Source: Eubacterium sp. (lineage in GTDB: Bacteria > Bacillota > Clostridia > Oscillospirales > Acutalibacteraceae). Taken from it: a DNA stretch of 48,324 bases. The stretch spans positions 1 to 48,324 of the forward strand of contig DVEP01000043.1 in NCBI GenBank assembly GCA_015655975.1. The letters run 5' to 3'. The notes below the pieces were generated by a model, which saw nothing but the letters and a program-made list of their open reading frames with translations, was not told the origin of the DNA and ran no database searches. The position numbers and the translations under genes are program-made. The number at the start of each line of letters is the position of its first letter. Position 1 is the stretch's first letter. Below are positions 7,165 through 15,219 of the stretch, piece by piece.

Positions 7165-7853
7165 ATTTCTGCCTCCTTGGGATTTTTGTTGAAAATTAAA
7201 AGCGAAATAAATACAGGAATTAAAACGGCGCCTGCAATCCAGACAGACTTTTCTTCAAACTGCATTGCCGAGAGTGTGCCTACGACTGCGCCGAGCATAA
7301 ACGCAAGGTTTACAACTATAAAGTCAAGGCTTTTGAGTATGTATTGTTTGTCTTTTGTTTTTACCCACTCTATAATGTTTAGTGAAGCCTGGCGCAAATT
7401 ATTCGTACAAAAAGTGGTTGCCAGCACAACCGAGTTATGTTTTCTGAAAGTGTTGTATTTCATAGCGCAGATAAAGGAAATCAGGACATTCGGTATAGTG
7501 TAAGGAACTGAATCGGGCATAAAACCTATTGCAAACAAAAGCACTATTTCTACTGCTATAAAAACTGTTTCCCAGCGCAAAGGCGTGCTTTTTTTACCGA
7601 GCAGTTTCGGTGTGATGACCGTGATGGCGATACCTACTACATAGGCAATTATGGGTATTGTGTATTTTATGATTTTTGAAAGGTCGGCTTTTGCAATGTA
7701 GATGCCGAGCATTGCTATATTGCCCGTTTGAGCGTTGCAAAAAACACCGCCTTTCAGCAAAAATGTGTATGCCTCCAAAAAACCGCTTACAAGTCCTAAA
7801 GAAGTGCAAACATAGGTAGATTCACGAATCGGAACATCTTTTCGCCTTAACAA
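7161..7853 (-). CDS. YoaK/DUF1275 family membrane protein
   Basis: A 230-residue integral membrane protein with about six hydrophobic spans, a typical DUF1275 start (SGFLEAYTFLLKGGVFCNAQTGNIAMLG) and the family's length. The function of these proteins is unknown; some are annotated as transporters without proof. The start is TTG at 7853-7851, supported by AGAGG 9 bases upstream. It is first in a two-gene unit with the kinase-like gene, with a 4-base overlap. Confidence 0.78.
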   Translation of the reverse strand: MLRRKDVPIRESTYVCTSLGLVSGFLEAYTFLLKGGVFCNAQTGNIAMLGIYIAKADLSKIIKYTIPIIAYVVGIAITVITPKLLGKKSTPLRWETVFIAVEIVLLFAIGFMPDSVPYTIPNVLISFICAMKYNTFRKHNSVVLATTFCTNNLRQASLNIIEWVKTKDKQYILKSLDFIVVNLAFMLGAVVGTLSAMQFEEKSVWIAGAVLIPVFISLLIFNKNPKEAEI

Positions 7854-7976
7854 ACCTAAAAACCTCTAATCTGTATCTGTTCATTTATTTTTATACAATC
7901 ATTTTATCACAAAAAAAACAGCGTTTCAACGCTATTTTGATTGTAAAGATAAAATTTTAACAAAGTTATTTATGTG

Positions 7977-8019
7977 TAAAAAAAACGCTCTGTCGGACCG
8001 TGTTGAGTCAACAGAGCGT
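7977..8019 (-). terminator. Terminator of the DUF951-prfA-aminopeptidase operon
   Basis: On the minus strand ACGCTCTGT pairs with ACAGAGCGT, followed by eight Ts. The loop itself contains the small palindrome TGTTGAGTCAACA. It lies about 100 bases downstream of the aminopeptidase stop. The rest of the 7854-8121 gap shows nothing else. Confidence 0.85.
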
Positions 8020-8121
8020 AGTGATTTTAAAATAATTTCTGCAATAATTATTATTTTAATTATTACTTACATTAATAATATAGTTGTTAGTTGTTTGCTG
8101 AACAGATTTTTTATCGACGAA

Positions 8122-9528
8122 TTATTTGTTGAAAAATGTTAAAAATGCTTTGTACGCCATATATACATCTATTTTTGAAACAACTTCATACGGTGCGTGC
8201 ATTGAAAGAACGGGAACGCCGACATCTATTACATCGACATCAAGCGCAGCGATATACATTGCGACAGTTCCGCCGCCGCCGACATCAACTTTGCCGAGTT
8301 CTCCGCTTTGCCACAAAACATCGTTTTCTTCAAGCAGGTTCTTAACGAAAGAAACATACTCTGCCGAAGCGTCGCTTGTGGAACTTTTGCCTCTTGCGCC
8401 TGTGTATTTTGTAACAACTACACCGCGGTTGAGCAAAGACGCGTTATTTTTCTCAAATGCGCTTGACCAGGTCGGGTCAAAAGCAGCGTTTACATCGGCT
8501 GAAAGGCACTTTGAGTTTCTGAAAACATCTCTGCCCTCAAAACCTTCAAGTCTTGCAAGGTCTTCTACAAAATAGCGGAAATATGCGCTGTTAAGTCCCG
8601 TGTTGCCGTCCGAACCGATTTCTTCCTTGTCTGTAAGAATTGTGATACAGGTGTATTCGGGAACATCTGTGTCAATGATTGCCTGAAAAGCAGGATAAGC
8701 GCAAACACGGTCGTCGTGTCCGTATCCGCCAATCATAGAGCGGTCAAATCCAATATCATCTACCGTATATGCAGGCACAAGTTCAAGTTCGGCAGAAAGA
8801 AAATCTCTTTCAGTAACGCCGTATTTTTCAAAAAGAATGTTTAAAACATTGAGTTTCACTTTTTCGGAAACATCGTCTGCTTTGAACGGTCTTGAGCCGA
8901 TTAAAACATTCAGTTCTTCACCGCCGATAAGGTCGGACGCTTTTCTTTGGTACTGTTCGGAAGCAAGGTGAGGGAGCAAGTCGGTGATACAGAATTTCGG
9001 TTCGCCTGCTTCTTCGCCTATACGAACATCTACAAATGTTCCGTCTGCTTTACAAATTCTGCCGTGGAGTGAAAGCGGAACGGCTGTCCATTGGTACTTT
9101 TTAATTCCGCCGTAGTAGTGAGTTTTAAAAAGCGCAATATCGCTGTCCTCGTAAACAGGGCACTGTTTCAGGTCAACTCTCGGAGAGTCAATGTGAGCGG
9201 CGGCAATTCTTACGCCCTCGTTTATAGGTCTTTTACCTTTAACGCAGAGAATGATTGATTTTTCTCTGTTGTTTCTGTAAACTCTTGCGCCGGGTTCAAG
9301 TTCTGCGCCGAACTCGTCAAAAGGTACAAAACCGTTTTCCTGAGCAAGTTTGTCTGCCCAAGACGCAACTTCTCTTTCTGTTTTGTTGCTTTGCAAAAAT
9401 TCCTTGTAGCCCTCGCAGAAATCGTCGCACTTTTCAAGTTCTGCGTCGCTCAAAAAGTCAACGCCGTGCTTTTTGTCGTTGAAAAGTTTTTCCTGCAAAA
9501 GTTTTGCCTGTGATTTTTCTTCACTCAT
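8122..9528 (-). CDS. M18-family metalloaminopeptidase
   Basis: A 468-residue cytosolic zinc aminopeptidase of the M18 (aspartyl aminopeptidase / aminopeptidase I) family. Metal-ligand motifs visible in order are AAHIDSPR (His), GYGHDDRVC (bridging Asp), TDKEEIGSDG (catalytic Glu and ligand) and VLSMHAPYE (C-terminal His). Length and motif order match the family. It trims N-terminal residues from peptides. The RBS GGAGG is well placed; the gene starts within the last four bases of the fused tsaC/coaE gene, making it the last gene of this operon. Confidence 0.92.
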   Translation of the reverse strand: MSEEKSQAKLLQEKLFNDKKHGVDFLSDAELEKCDDFCEGYKEFLQSNKTEREVASWADKLAQENGFVPFDEFGAELEPGARVYRNNREKSIILCVKGKRPINEGVRIAAAHIDSPRVDLKQCPVYEDSDIALFKTHYYGGIKKYQWTAVPLSLHGRICKADGTFVDVRIGEEAGEPKFCITDLLPHLASEQYQRKASDLIGGEELNVLIGSRPFKADDVSEKVKLNVLNILFEKYGVTERDFLSAELELVPAYTVDDIGFDRSMIGGYGHDDRVCAYPAFQAIIDTDVPEYTCITILTDKEEIGSDGNTGLNSAYFRYFVEDLARLEGFEGRDVFRNSKCLSADVNAAFDPTWSSAFEKNNASLLNRGVVVTKYTGARGKSSTSDASAEYVSFVKNLLEENDVLWQSGELGKVDVGGGGTVAMYIAALDVDVIDVGVPVLSMHAPYEVVSKIDVYMAYKAFLTFFNK

Positions 9529-11111
9529 AGTATTTCCTCCAAAATTTTAATGATTTGACTGTTAATATCATCGCCGTCATTACTGTAAATGGTAAAGTCG
9601 GTGTGGTTTTTGAAAAATTCATCGCTCAACTGAGCGTTCATTCTGAGTTTTGCGTCTTCTTGTGAAATGCCGTCTCTTTTCATAATTCTTTCAAGGCGTG
9701 TTTTTTCGTCTGCCGAAACGCAAATTGTTTTGTAGCAATATTTTTCTGCGTTGCTTTCAAAAAGCTGCGGCGCGTCAAACACCGTCAAAACGCTTTTTCT
9801 TTCGGATATTGCGCGTTTGATGATTTCGGGGTGGGTAATCTCGTTTAAAATCTTTGTGCTTTTTTCGTCTTTAAATGCTTTTTTTGCAAGCAGTTTTCTG
9901 TCCAATCCGCCGTCTTTTAAAACTATTTCTTTTCCGAAAGCGTCGGCAAGTTTTTGCAGAGTTTCACTGCCTTTTTCCGTTACCGTTCTTGCGATTTCGT
10001 CTGCTTTGATAATCTGAAATCCGCAGTTTTCAAAGACTTTTGAAACATAACTTTTACCGCTGCCCGTCGTCCCCGTAATTCCGATTGTAAACGGCTTTTC
10101 AAGGTCTATTATATCAAATGCCGCCGCCCGTATGAGCCTGTTATATACGGCAAGCGCAACGCCGTCTTTTTTGGGGTTTCTTGCATATACTTTTTTTGCT
10201 CCGAGCGTATCTAAAACACGCAGAGCGTCAAAAAGTTTGTGCGCCTGGCTGTTTGCGTCGTTTTCGTTTCCCCAGCGTACAGCAGGAATTTTTACATTGT
10301 CGTCGTCAAAACAAAGCGCATATACTCCGTCTTCTTTAATTGAGTTTACAAACTTTTCGTACTTTTCTTTGTCTGCGTTTACAATCACTACTTTTGCTTT
10401 CGGCGAGTAGTGTTTGTACTTCATACCGGGAGATTCGGCTTTTTCGTCTTTTTTCATACCCTCTGTTACGGCTTTTGCGACAAGCACTTCACAGCCCAAA
10501 ACTTTTTCCATCATCTCTTTTGTAACTGCGCCAGGCCGTAAAATTGTGGGCACGCCGTCTGCAACGGTAATTACCGTGCTTTCAACTCCTACCTCACAAT
10601 CTCCGCCGTCAATGATTGCGTCAATTTTGCCGTTCATATCGTCAATGACATATTGCGCTTTTGTCGGAGACGGCAAACCCGATGTGTTGGCGCTCGGAGC
10701 GCAAATCGGAACTTTCGCAGCGGCAATTACTTTTCTTGCCGTTTCGTTTTCGGGCATTCTGATTGCGACGGTGTCAAGTCCTCCGCTTACGGTTTTGCCG
10801 ATTTTGTCGCTTTTTTTCATTATGATGCTCAAAGGGGCGGGAAAAAATGCGTCTATAAGTTTTTGAGCGTATTCGTTAATTTCCGCAACAAGCACAGCGA
10901 TGTCTTTTTTGTCTGCAATGTGAACAATGAGGGGGTTGTCGGACGGTCTGCCTTTTGCTTGGTAGATTTTAGCCGCCGCCTCGTCGTCAAGCGCGTTTGC
11001 GCCGAGACCGTAAACAGTTTCTGTCGGAAATGCCACAAGTCCGCCGTTTCGCAGGATTTCGCCTGCTTTTAGTATGTCTTTTTCACTTGTTGAAAGTATT
11101 TCAGTTTTCAT
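9525..11111 (-). CDS. Fused L-threonylcarbamoyladenylate synthase (TsaC/Sua5) and dephospho-CoA kinase (CoaE)
   Basis: A single 528-residue reading frame joins two enzymes. Residues 1-205 are the YrdC-type synthase (FPTETVYGLGANA, KGRPSDNPL, SANTSGLPSPT), which makes threonylcarbamoyl-AMP for the t6A37 modification of tRNA. Residues 225-335 are the Sua5 C-terminal domain with its SPGMKYKHYSP linker. Residues 341-528 are a full-length CoaE domain with the P-loop GITGTTGSGKS (344-354), the DEIAR motif and the FDAPQLFE lid region; it phosphorylates dephospho-CoA in the last CoA step. Only a few linker residues separate the parts. The start overlaps prfA by 11 bases and shows little RBS, implying translational coupling. 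Confidence 0.88.
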   Translation of the reverse strand: MKTEILSTSEKDILKAGEILRNGGLVAFPTETVYGLGANALDDEAAAKIYQAKGRPSDNPLIVHIADKKDIAVLVAEINEYAQKLIDAFFPAPLSIIMKKSDKIGKTVSGGLDTVAIRMPENETARKVIAAAKVPICAPSANTSGLPSPTKAQYVIDDMNGKIDAIIDGGDCEVGVESTVITVADGVPTILRPGAVTKEMMEKVLGCEVLVAKAVTEGMKKDEKAESPGMKYKHYSPKAKVVIVNADKEKYEKFVNSIKEDGVYALCFDDDNVKIPAVRWGNENDANSQAHKLFDALRVLDTLGAKKVYARNPKKDGVALAVYNRLIRAAAFDIIDLEKPFTIGITGTTGSGKSYVSKVFENCGFQIIKADEIARTVTEKGSETLQKLADAFGKEIVLKDGGLDRKLLAKKAFKDEKSTKILNEITHPEIIKRAISERKSVLTVFDAPQLFESNAEKYCYKTICVSADEKTRLERIMKRDGISQEDAKLRMNAQLSDEFFKNHTDFTIYSNDGDDINSQIIKILEEIL

Positions 11112-12183
11112 AGTTTTCGCTTGCTTTCAGTTTTTCGGCTGTGTCGGCAGTGATGAGTGCGTCAAGCAATTCGTCGAGCGAGCCGTTTAAAATTTGCTCA
11201 AGTTTGTATAAAGTTAAGCCTATTCGGTGGTCTGTAACTCTGCCTTGAGGGTAGTTGTATGTGCGTATTCTTTCACTTCTGTCGCCTGTGCCGACCTGCA
11301 ATTTTCTTTCGCCTGCAATTTCGGCATTTTTCTTTTCAATCTCTGCGTCAAGCAGTCTCGAGCGCAAAACCTTGAGCGCTTTTTCCTTGTTTTTGTGCTG
11401 ACTTCTTTCGTCCTGACACTCAACGACAGTGCCTGTCGGAATGTGAGTAACACGAATGGCGGAAGATGTTTTGTTGATGTGCTGTCCGCCTGCGCCCGAA
11501 CTCCTGAATGTATCTATTTGTAAATCTTTCGGGTCAATCTGAAAATCTACTTCGTCTGCCTCGGGCAAAACGGCAACGGTAACGGTAGATGTGTGTATTC
11601 TGCCCGAACTTTCCGTTTCGGGAACACGCTGAACACGGTGAACACCCGACTCAAATTTAAACCTCGAGTACGCTCCCTCTCCGTCTATTGAAAAACTGAT
11701 TTCTTTGTATCCGCCGAGCCCTGTTTCGCTTGCCGAAAGTATCTCTGTTTTCCATCTCTTTGCTTCTGCGTACATAGAGTACATTCTGTAAAGTGCGCCT
11801 GCAAAAAGCGCCGCTTCGTCTCCGCCTGCACCTGCGCGAATTTCTATGATGACATTCTTTTCGTCGTTCGGGTCGGTCGGCAAAAGCAAAACTTTGAGTT
11901 CTTCGCTTACAATTTCGCTTTGCTTTTTCGCCTCTTCGTACTCTTCGCTGACAAGTTCTTCAAACTCGCTGTCAAGACCGCCCTCGTCAAGCATCGCTCT
12001 CGACTCGTCTATGGTTTCAAGCACTTTTTTGTACTCTCTGAACTTTTCGACTACGGGTTCAAGGTGTTTCAGCTCTTTCATTATGGCGTTTGTCTTTTCA
12101 ATGTCGGTCAAAGTTTCGGGCAAAGCCAAAGTTTCGTTTAAGTTTTCGTATTTGTTTTCTACTTCCTGAAGTTTATCAAACAT
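11101..12183 (-). CDS. prfA: Peptide chain release factor 1
   Basis: The product is 360 residues, standard for RF1. The PxT codon-recognition motif is P-E-T at 188-190 within RVPETESSGRIHTS, as in RF1 rather than RF2 (SPF). The GGQ catalytic motif is at 232-234 (SGAGGQHINKT). It releases peptides at UAA/UAG. The RBS AGAGG lies 6 bases from the ATG. It overlaps the DUF951 gene upstream by 8 bases and the tsaC/coaE fusion downstream by 11. The prmC (hemK) methyltransferase gene that often sits between prfA and the Sua5 gene is absent here. Confidence 0.96.
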   Translation of the reverse strand: MFDKLQEVENKYENLNETLALPETLTDIEKTNAIMKELKHLEPVVEKFREYKKVLETIDESRAMLDEGGLDSEFEELVSEEYEEAKKQSEIVSEELKVLLLPTDPNDEKNVIIEIRAGAGGDEAALFAGALYRMYSMYAEAKRWKTEILSASETGLGGYKEISFSIDGEGAYSRFKFESGVHRVQRVPETESSGRIHTSTVTVAVLPEADEVDFQIDPKDLQIDTFRSSGAGGQHINKTSSAIRVTHIPTGTVVECQDERSQHKNKEKALKVLRSRLLDAEIEKKNAEIAGERKLQVGTGDRSERIRTYNYPQGRVTDHRIGLTLYKLEQILNGSLDELLDALITADTAEKLKASENYEN

Positions 12184-12355
12184 TTTTAACCTCTTTGATA
12201 TTTTTTAAAATTTTCGCTCTCGGCACAAAAACTTCGTGCGAGCAGCCGAGACAACGCATTTTAAAATCTACGCCCGTGCGCAAAATTTCAAACTCGTTGC
12301 ATCCGCAGGGGTGCGGTTTTTTCATTACAACCGTGTCGCCTACATTTATTTGCAT
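12176..12355 (-). CDS. DUF951 family small zinc-ribbon-like protein
   Basis: Encodes 59 residues (MQINVGDTVVMKKPHPCGCNEF ... CLGCSHEVFVPR), a clear DUF951 protein. Cys residues in PHPCGC and CLGC probably bind zinc; the family is widespread in Firmicutes and its role is unknown. A GTG at 12364 would add three residues, but the RBS AGGGTG overlaps it and fits the ATG at 12355. It is the first gene of the minus-strand operon leading to prfA. Confidence 0.85.
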   Translation of the reverse strand: MQINVGDTVVMKKPHPCGCNEFEILRTGVDFKMRCLGCSHEVFVPRAKILKNIKEVKNV

Positions 12356-12401
12356 AGTTCTCACCCTATATTTTAAATAATTATTTTTATTTTGCTACTA
12401 T

Positions 12402-12430
12402 ATTATATATATTATGCGTGTTTTTTTCAA
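12402..12430 (-). promoter_or_regulatory. Promoter of the DUF951-prfA operon
   Basis: On the minus strand TTGAAA (12430-12425) and TATAAT (12407-12402) with a 17-base spacer. Confidence 0.7.
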
Positions 12431-12502
12431 GTCGGGGCGGTGGCATAAAAAATATTTTTTTCGCATACATTTCAGTAAAATCAAAATTAAGGTTGTGTTG
12501 AA

Positions 12503-13420
12503 ATGAAATATTATCCTGAGGGTTGTAATGTTGAACTTGCAAAAAGGTTTGAAACGACTGCCGAAATCAAAGACGCAATATCGAACGGCGCTGTTTGTGA
12601 GGCAAAAGTTCTGATGTGCGACAGCGAACACAATTTGCATGTCGATTTGGGAATAGTGCGCGGCATAATTCCGCGATGCGAGGGCGCTTTGGGAATAGAT
12701 ACGGGTCAGGTCAGAGATATTGCTCTCATCTCAAAAGTCAACAGATTTGTGTCTTTTAAAATCGAGTATTTGCAGAGAAACGACAACGGAGAAGTCGTGG
12801 CGTATCTCTCAAGAAAAGCCGCTCAAAAAGAAGCGTATGAAAACTATGTGTCAAAACTCACAGTCGGCGATATTGCAGACGCAGTTGTTACTCACCTTGA
12901 ACAGTTCGGTGCGTTTATAGATATAGGGTGCGGAATAAATGCGCTAATTCCGATAGATATGCTTTCTGTTTCAAGAATTTCTCACCCGTCGCAAAGACTT
13001 TCTCAGGGGCAGAAAATTCGCGCCGTTCTGCGAAAAAAAGAGGACGAAAAACTCACATTTTCCCTCAGGGAACTGCTTGGCACCTGGACGCAAAATGCCG
13101 AAAAATTTACGGCGGGAGAAACGGTTACGGGTATAGTCAGAAGCATAGAAAACTACGGAGTTTTCGTGGAACTTGCACCGAATTTGGCGGGTCTTGCCGA
13201 GCCCTGCGACAACCTTTTTGAGTCGCAGAAAGTGTCTGTTTTCATTAAGTCCGTCATTGAAAATAAAATGAAGATAAAACTTGTCATAGTTGACTCTTTT
13301 GACAGGTGTAAAACGCCCGAACCTCTTGTTTTCTACGAAGAAAAAGACCATATAGATGTCTGGAACTATTCGCCGAAAGACAGTAAAAAAGAAATTTTTA
13401 CAGTTTTTGACTGTCAATAA
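12503..13420 (+). CDS. S1 RNA-binding domain protein (RpsA-like)
   Basis: The 305-residue product contains three S1/OB-fold repeats (about 28-105, 117-190 and 200-262), seen in DLGIVRGIIPRCEG, QFGAFIDIGCGINALIPI and ENYGVFVELAPNLAGLAEP. It resembles shortened ribosomal protein S1 homologues common in Clostridia that are annotated as 30S S1, but it is shorter and lacks a fused IspH. It probably binds mRNA or the ribosome. It is transcribed divergently from the prfA operon, with AAGG about 10 bases before the ATG, and ends at a strong terminator. Confidence 0.8.
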   Translation: MKYYPEGCNVELAKRFETTAEIKDAISNGAVCEAKVLMCDSEHNLHVDLGIVRGIIPRCEGALGIDTGQVRDIALISKVNRFVSFKIEYLQRNDNGEVVAYLSRKAAQKEAYENYVSKLTVGDIADAVVTHLEQFGAFIDIGCGINALIPIDMLSVSRISHPSQRLSQGQKIRAVLRKKEDEKLTFSLRELLGTWTQNAEKFTAGETVTGIVRSIENYGVFVELAPNLAGLAEPCDNLFESQKVSVFIKSVIENKMKIKLVIVDSFDRCKTPEPLVFYEEKDHIDVWNYSPKDSKKEIFTVFDCQ

Positions 13421-13448
13421 ACGGTGCGAAGAACTCATAGTTTTATAT

Positions 13449-13594
13449 TGGTTGTCTTTTATATTTGTTATATTTAATGATTTAAATATAGTTTTCTAAA
13501 AACCCAAATTACATACACGCAAAAATAAAAAATCGTCGAACTCGATGTTTCGACGATTTTTGAGTGTTTTGGTCTTTTATAGTTGTTATATTTT
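13449..13594 (+). repeat. Imperfect direct repeat flanking the S1-gene terminator
   Basis: GTCTTTTATATTTGTTATAT (within 13449-13475) recurs as GGTCTTTTATAGTTGTTATA (13571-13590) about 120 bases away, on either side of the terminator. No function can be assigned; both copies are AT-rich. Confidence 0.4.
13527..13561. terminator. Terminator of the S1-domain gene
   Basis: AAAATCGTCGAA pairs with TTCGACGATTTT around an 8-base loop, with A- and T-runs on either side. Confidence 0.9.
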
Positions 13595-13664
13595 GTTGTT
13601 TTCGTCATTAAATCATCGGCGAAATCAAAATTTGACAGAAAACCGTGCTTTTGACAGAAATATG

Positions 13665-13694
13665 TTGACAAAATTGTGAATTTACATATATAAT
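13665..13694 (+). promoter_or_regulatory. Promoter of the FMN riboswitch-ribU transcript
   Basis: TTGACA (13665-13670) and TATAAT (13689-13694) with an 18-base spacer, ending just before the riboswitch. Two copies of TTTGACAGAAA (13631-13641 and 13650-13660) lie directly upstream at a 19-base period and give additional -35-like hexamers. Confidence 0.75.
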
Positions 13695-13706
13695 TAAATT
13701 GCAGAA

Positions 13707-13832
13707 TATTTTCGGGGTCGAGTGAAATTCTCTACCGGCGGTAACGGCTTTTGCCGAAGTCCGCGACTCGCTTTTTGCGACTGAACAGGTGAAATTCCTG
13801 TACCGACGGTTACAGTCCGGATGAAAGAAAAT
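13707..13832 (+). ncRNA. FMN riboswitch (RFN element)
   Basis: The conserved RFN sequence blocks appear in order: TTCGGGGTCGAGTGAAATTC, CCGGCGGTAA, AGTCCGCGACTC, TGAACAGGTGAAATTCCTGT, ACCGACGGTTACAGTCCGGA and TGAAAGAAAAT. The element binds flavin mononucleotide and lies upstream of a riboflavin transporter, as known in Firmicutes. No strong intrinsic terminator with a T-run follows. The leader ends instead with a hairpin that covers the ribosome binding site, so control is probably at translation. Confidence 0.96.
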
Positions 13833-13912
13833 AGAACTTTTATCTTTTGCTAAAAGCCAAAATTTTTTCTTTTATTAAAAAGCCGAAAGAGCATTTTTTA
13901 TAATGTTCGGCT

Positions 13913-13939
13913 ATCCTCTCCTTATTCTGCAAAGGAGGA
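13913..13939 (+). promoter_or_regulatory. RBS-sequestering hairpin of the ribU leader
   Basis: CTCCTT and AAGGAG pair across a short loop (TATCCTCTCCTTATTCTGC then AAAGGAGG), burying the ribU ribosome binding site. An upstream hairpin, AGCCGAA/TTCGGCT (about 13881-13913), lies between it and the FMN aptamer and may be part of the switching structure. Confidence 0.5.
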
Positions 13940-13945
13940 AATAAA

Positions 13946-14560
13946 ATGAAAAAACAGTCAAAATTAAACATTGAAAAACTTGTAAAAATCGCAATTTTAG
14001 GCGCATTTTCGTCAATATTGATGCTTGTCGAGTTTCCGTTGCCGATTGCTCCGCCGTTTTATGAAATGGATTTCAGCGAAGTTGTCGTAATGCTCGGCGG
14101 TTTTGCGATAGGACCGTCTGCCGTTTTCGGTATAGAGGCAGTAAAAATCGGTTTAAATCTGCTCATAAACGGCACAACTACGGTCGGAGTCGGCGAACTT
14201 GCAAACTTTTTGCTCGGCGTGTCGCTGACATTTCTGCCGAGTTACATTTACAGATATTCAAAGTTTAAAAACACGAAAAAAGGCGCAGTTTTGGGTATGC
14301 TTTGCGGAATTTTGCTGTTCGCTTTTTTGGGCGTTGTACTCAATATCTATGTGCTCATTCCGTTTTATTCAAGCGCCTACGGTCTGCCGATTGAAAAAAT
14401 TGTAGAGATGGGCGGCGCAATCTTCCCCGCTGTAAATTCGGTGGAAAAACTCGCAGTTTTCTGCGTTTTGCCTTTTAATTTAATCAAGGGCTTTTTAAGT
14501 TGTCTGATTGTCTTTTTGGCATATAGAAAGTTGTCGGCATTTTGGCAAGAAGTTTTGTAA
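13946..14560 (+). CDS. ribU: Riboflavin ECF transporter S component RibU
   Basis: A 204-residue membrane protein with about six spans. The fold and motifs fit RibU: a hydrophobic N-terminal helix after basic residues, FYEMDFSEVVVMLGGFAIGP, NLLINGTTT and the C-terminal LPFNLIKG. RibU binds riboflavin and works with the shared ECF energising module (EcfAA'T), which is not in this window. The FMN riboswitch upstream turns it down when flavins are plentiful. The RBS is AAGGAGG, 7 bases from the ATG. Confidence 0.93.
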   Translation: MKKQSKLNIEKLVKIAILGAFSSILMLVEFPLPIAPPFYEMDFSEVVVMLGGFAIGPSAVFGIEAVKIGLNLLINGTTTVGVGELANFLLGVSLTFLPSYIYRYSKFKNTKKGAVLGMLCGILLFAFLGVVLNIYVLIPFYSSAYGLPIEKIVEMGGAIFPAVNSVEKLAVFCVLPFNLIKGFLSCLIVFLAYRKLSAFWQEVL

Positions 14561-14651
14561 AATGAGTTTTCTGACATTTTTCACGGGCATATTTTCTTAA
14601 ATAAAAGCATTTAATTTTGCTTTTAAAATATTAAATTTACGGAGGTATAAA

Positions 14652-15083
14652 ATGAACTATTGTAAACAGTGCGGCGCAAAGCTCGAAGAGGGAACGGTTG
14701 TTTGTTCTTTGTGCGGTTTCAACAATGAAAACGACCCCCAGCCTCAGCAGGCAGGCGCTCAGCAAAACTATCAGCAACAGCAGTATCAACAAAACTATCA
14801 ACAGCCGCCGTATCAACCCGTTCAGGACAAAAAGACGGCTCCTCTTTCAGTGGGCGAAATCATTGTAACCATCATCTTGATGAGTATTCCGATTGTAAAT
14901 ATCGTAATGCTTGTCGTTTGGCTCACAAACAAGGACACAAACCTCACCAAGAGAAACTTTGCCCTTGCAATGATTATTTTAGAGTGCATAGGAATTGTTC
15001 TTTACTTTGTTCTTGTAATGATTATGGCAGCAATGGGCATTTCATTGATGTCAATGGCGTCCTTGCCGATGCTTTTCCTGTAA
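14652..15083 (+). CDS. Zinc-ribbon membrane protein with Gln-rich linker
   Basis: The 143 residues start with a zinc ribbon (CKQCGAKLEEGTVVCSLCGF, Cys 4, 7, 19, 22), continue with a Gln/Tyr/Pro-rich low-complexity linker (about 30-57), and end in two hydrophobic spans (about 68-90 and 104-128). Such proteins are common in Clostridia and have no assigned function; they may sense or scaffold at the membrane. RBS GGAGG is well placed, and a strong terminator follows. Confidence 0.72.
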   Translation: MNYCKQCGAKLEEGTVVCSLCGFNNENDPQPQQAGAQQNYQQQQYQQNYQQPPYQPVQDKKTAPLSVGEIIVTIILMSIPIVNIVMLVVWLTNKDTNLTKRNFALAMIILECIGIVLYFVLVMIMAAMGISLMSMASLPMLFL

Positions 15084-15115
15084 GATTTATGATATTTAAA
15101 ATTTAATAATGCTAT

Positions 15116-15151
15116 AAAAACGCCGTGCAGATTTTCTGCACGGCGTTTTTT
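15116..15151. terminator. Terminator after the zinc-ribbon gene
   Basis: AAAACGCCGTGCAGA and TCTGCACGGCGTTTT form a long perfect stem with a tiny loop and a T-run; it also serves the converging minus-strand gene. Confidence 0.93.
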
Positions 15152-15219
15152 AATATAATATTGAGTTTGTTTGCCTCGTTTGAGGATGGTTGCAAAATTC
15201 TGTTTTCTTCAGATTGATT

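Noticed and set aside
7981..8019. Hairpin as an attachment site or inverted-repeat mobile element
   Set aside because: It is followed by a T-run on the minus strand just after the aminopeptidase operon, so a terminator explains it fully.
14652..15083. Gln-rich segment as a tandem-repeat expansion of interest
   Set aside because: The linker is short and matches the low-complexity linkers common in zinc-ribbon membrane proteins of Clostridia; there is no regular DNA repeat unit.
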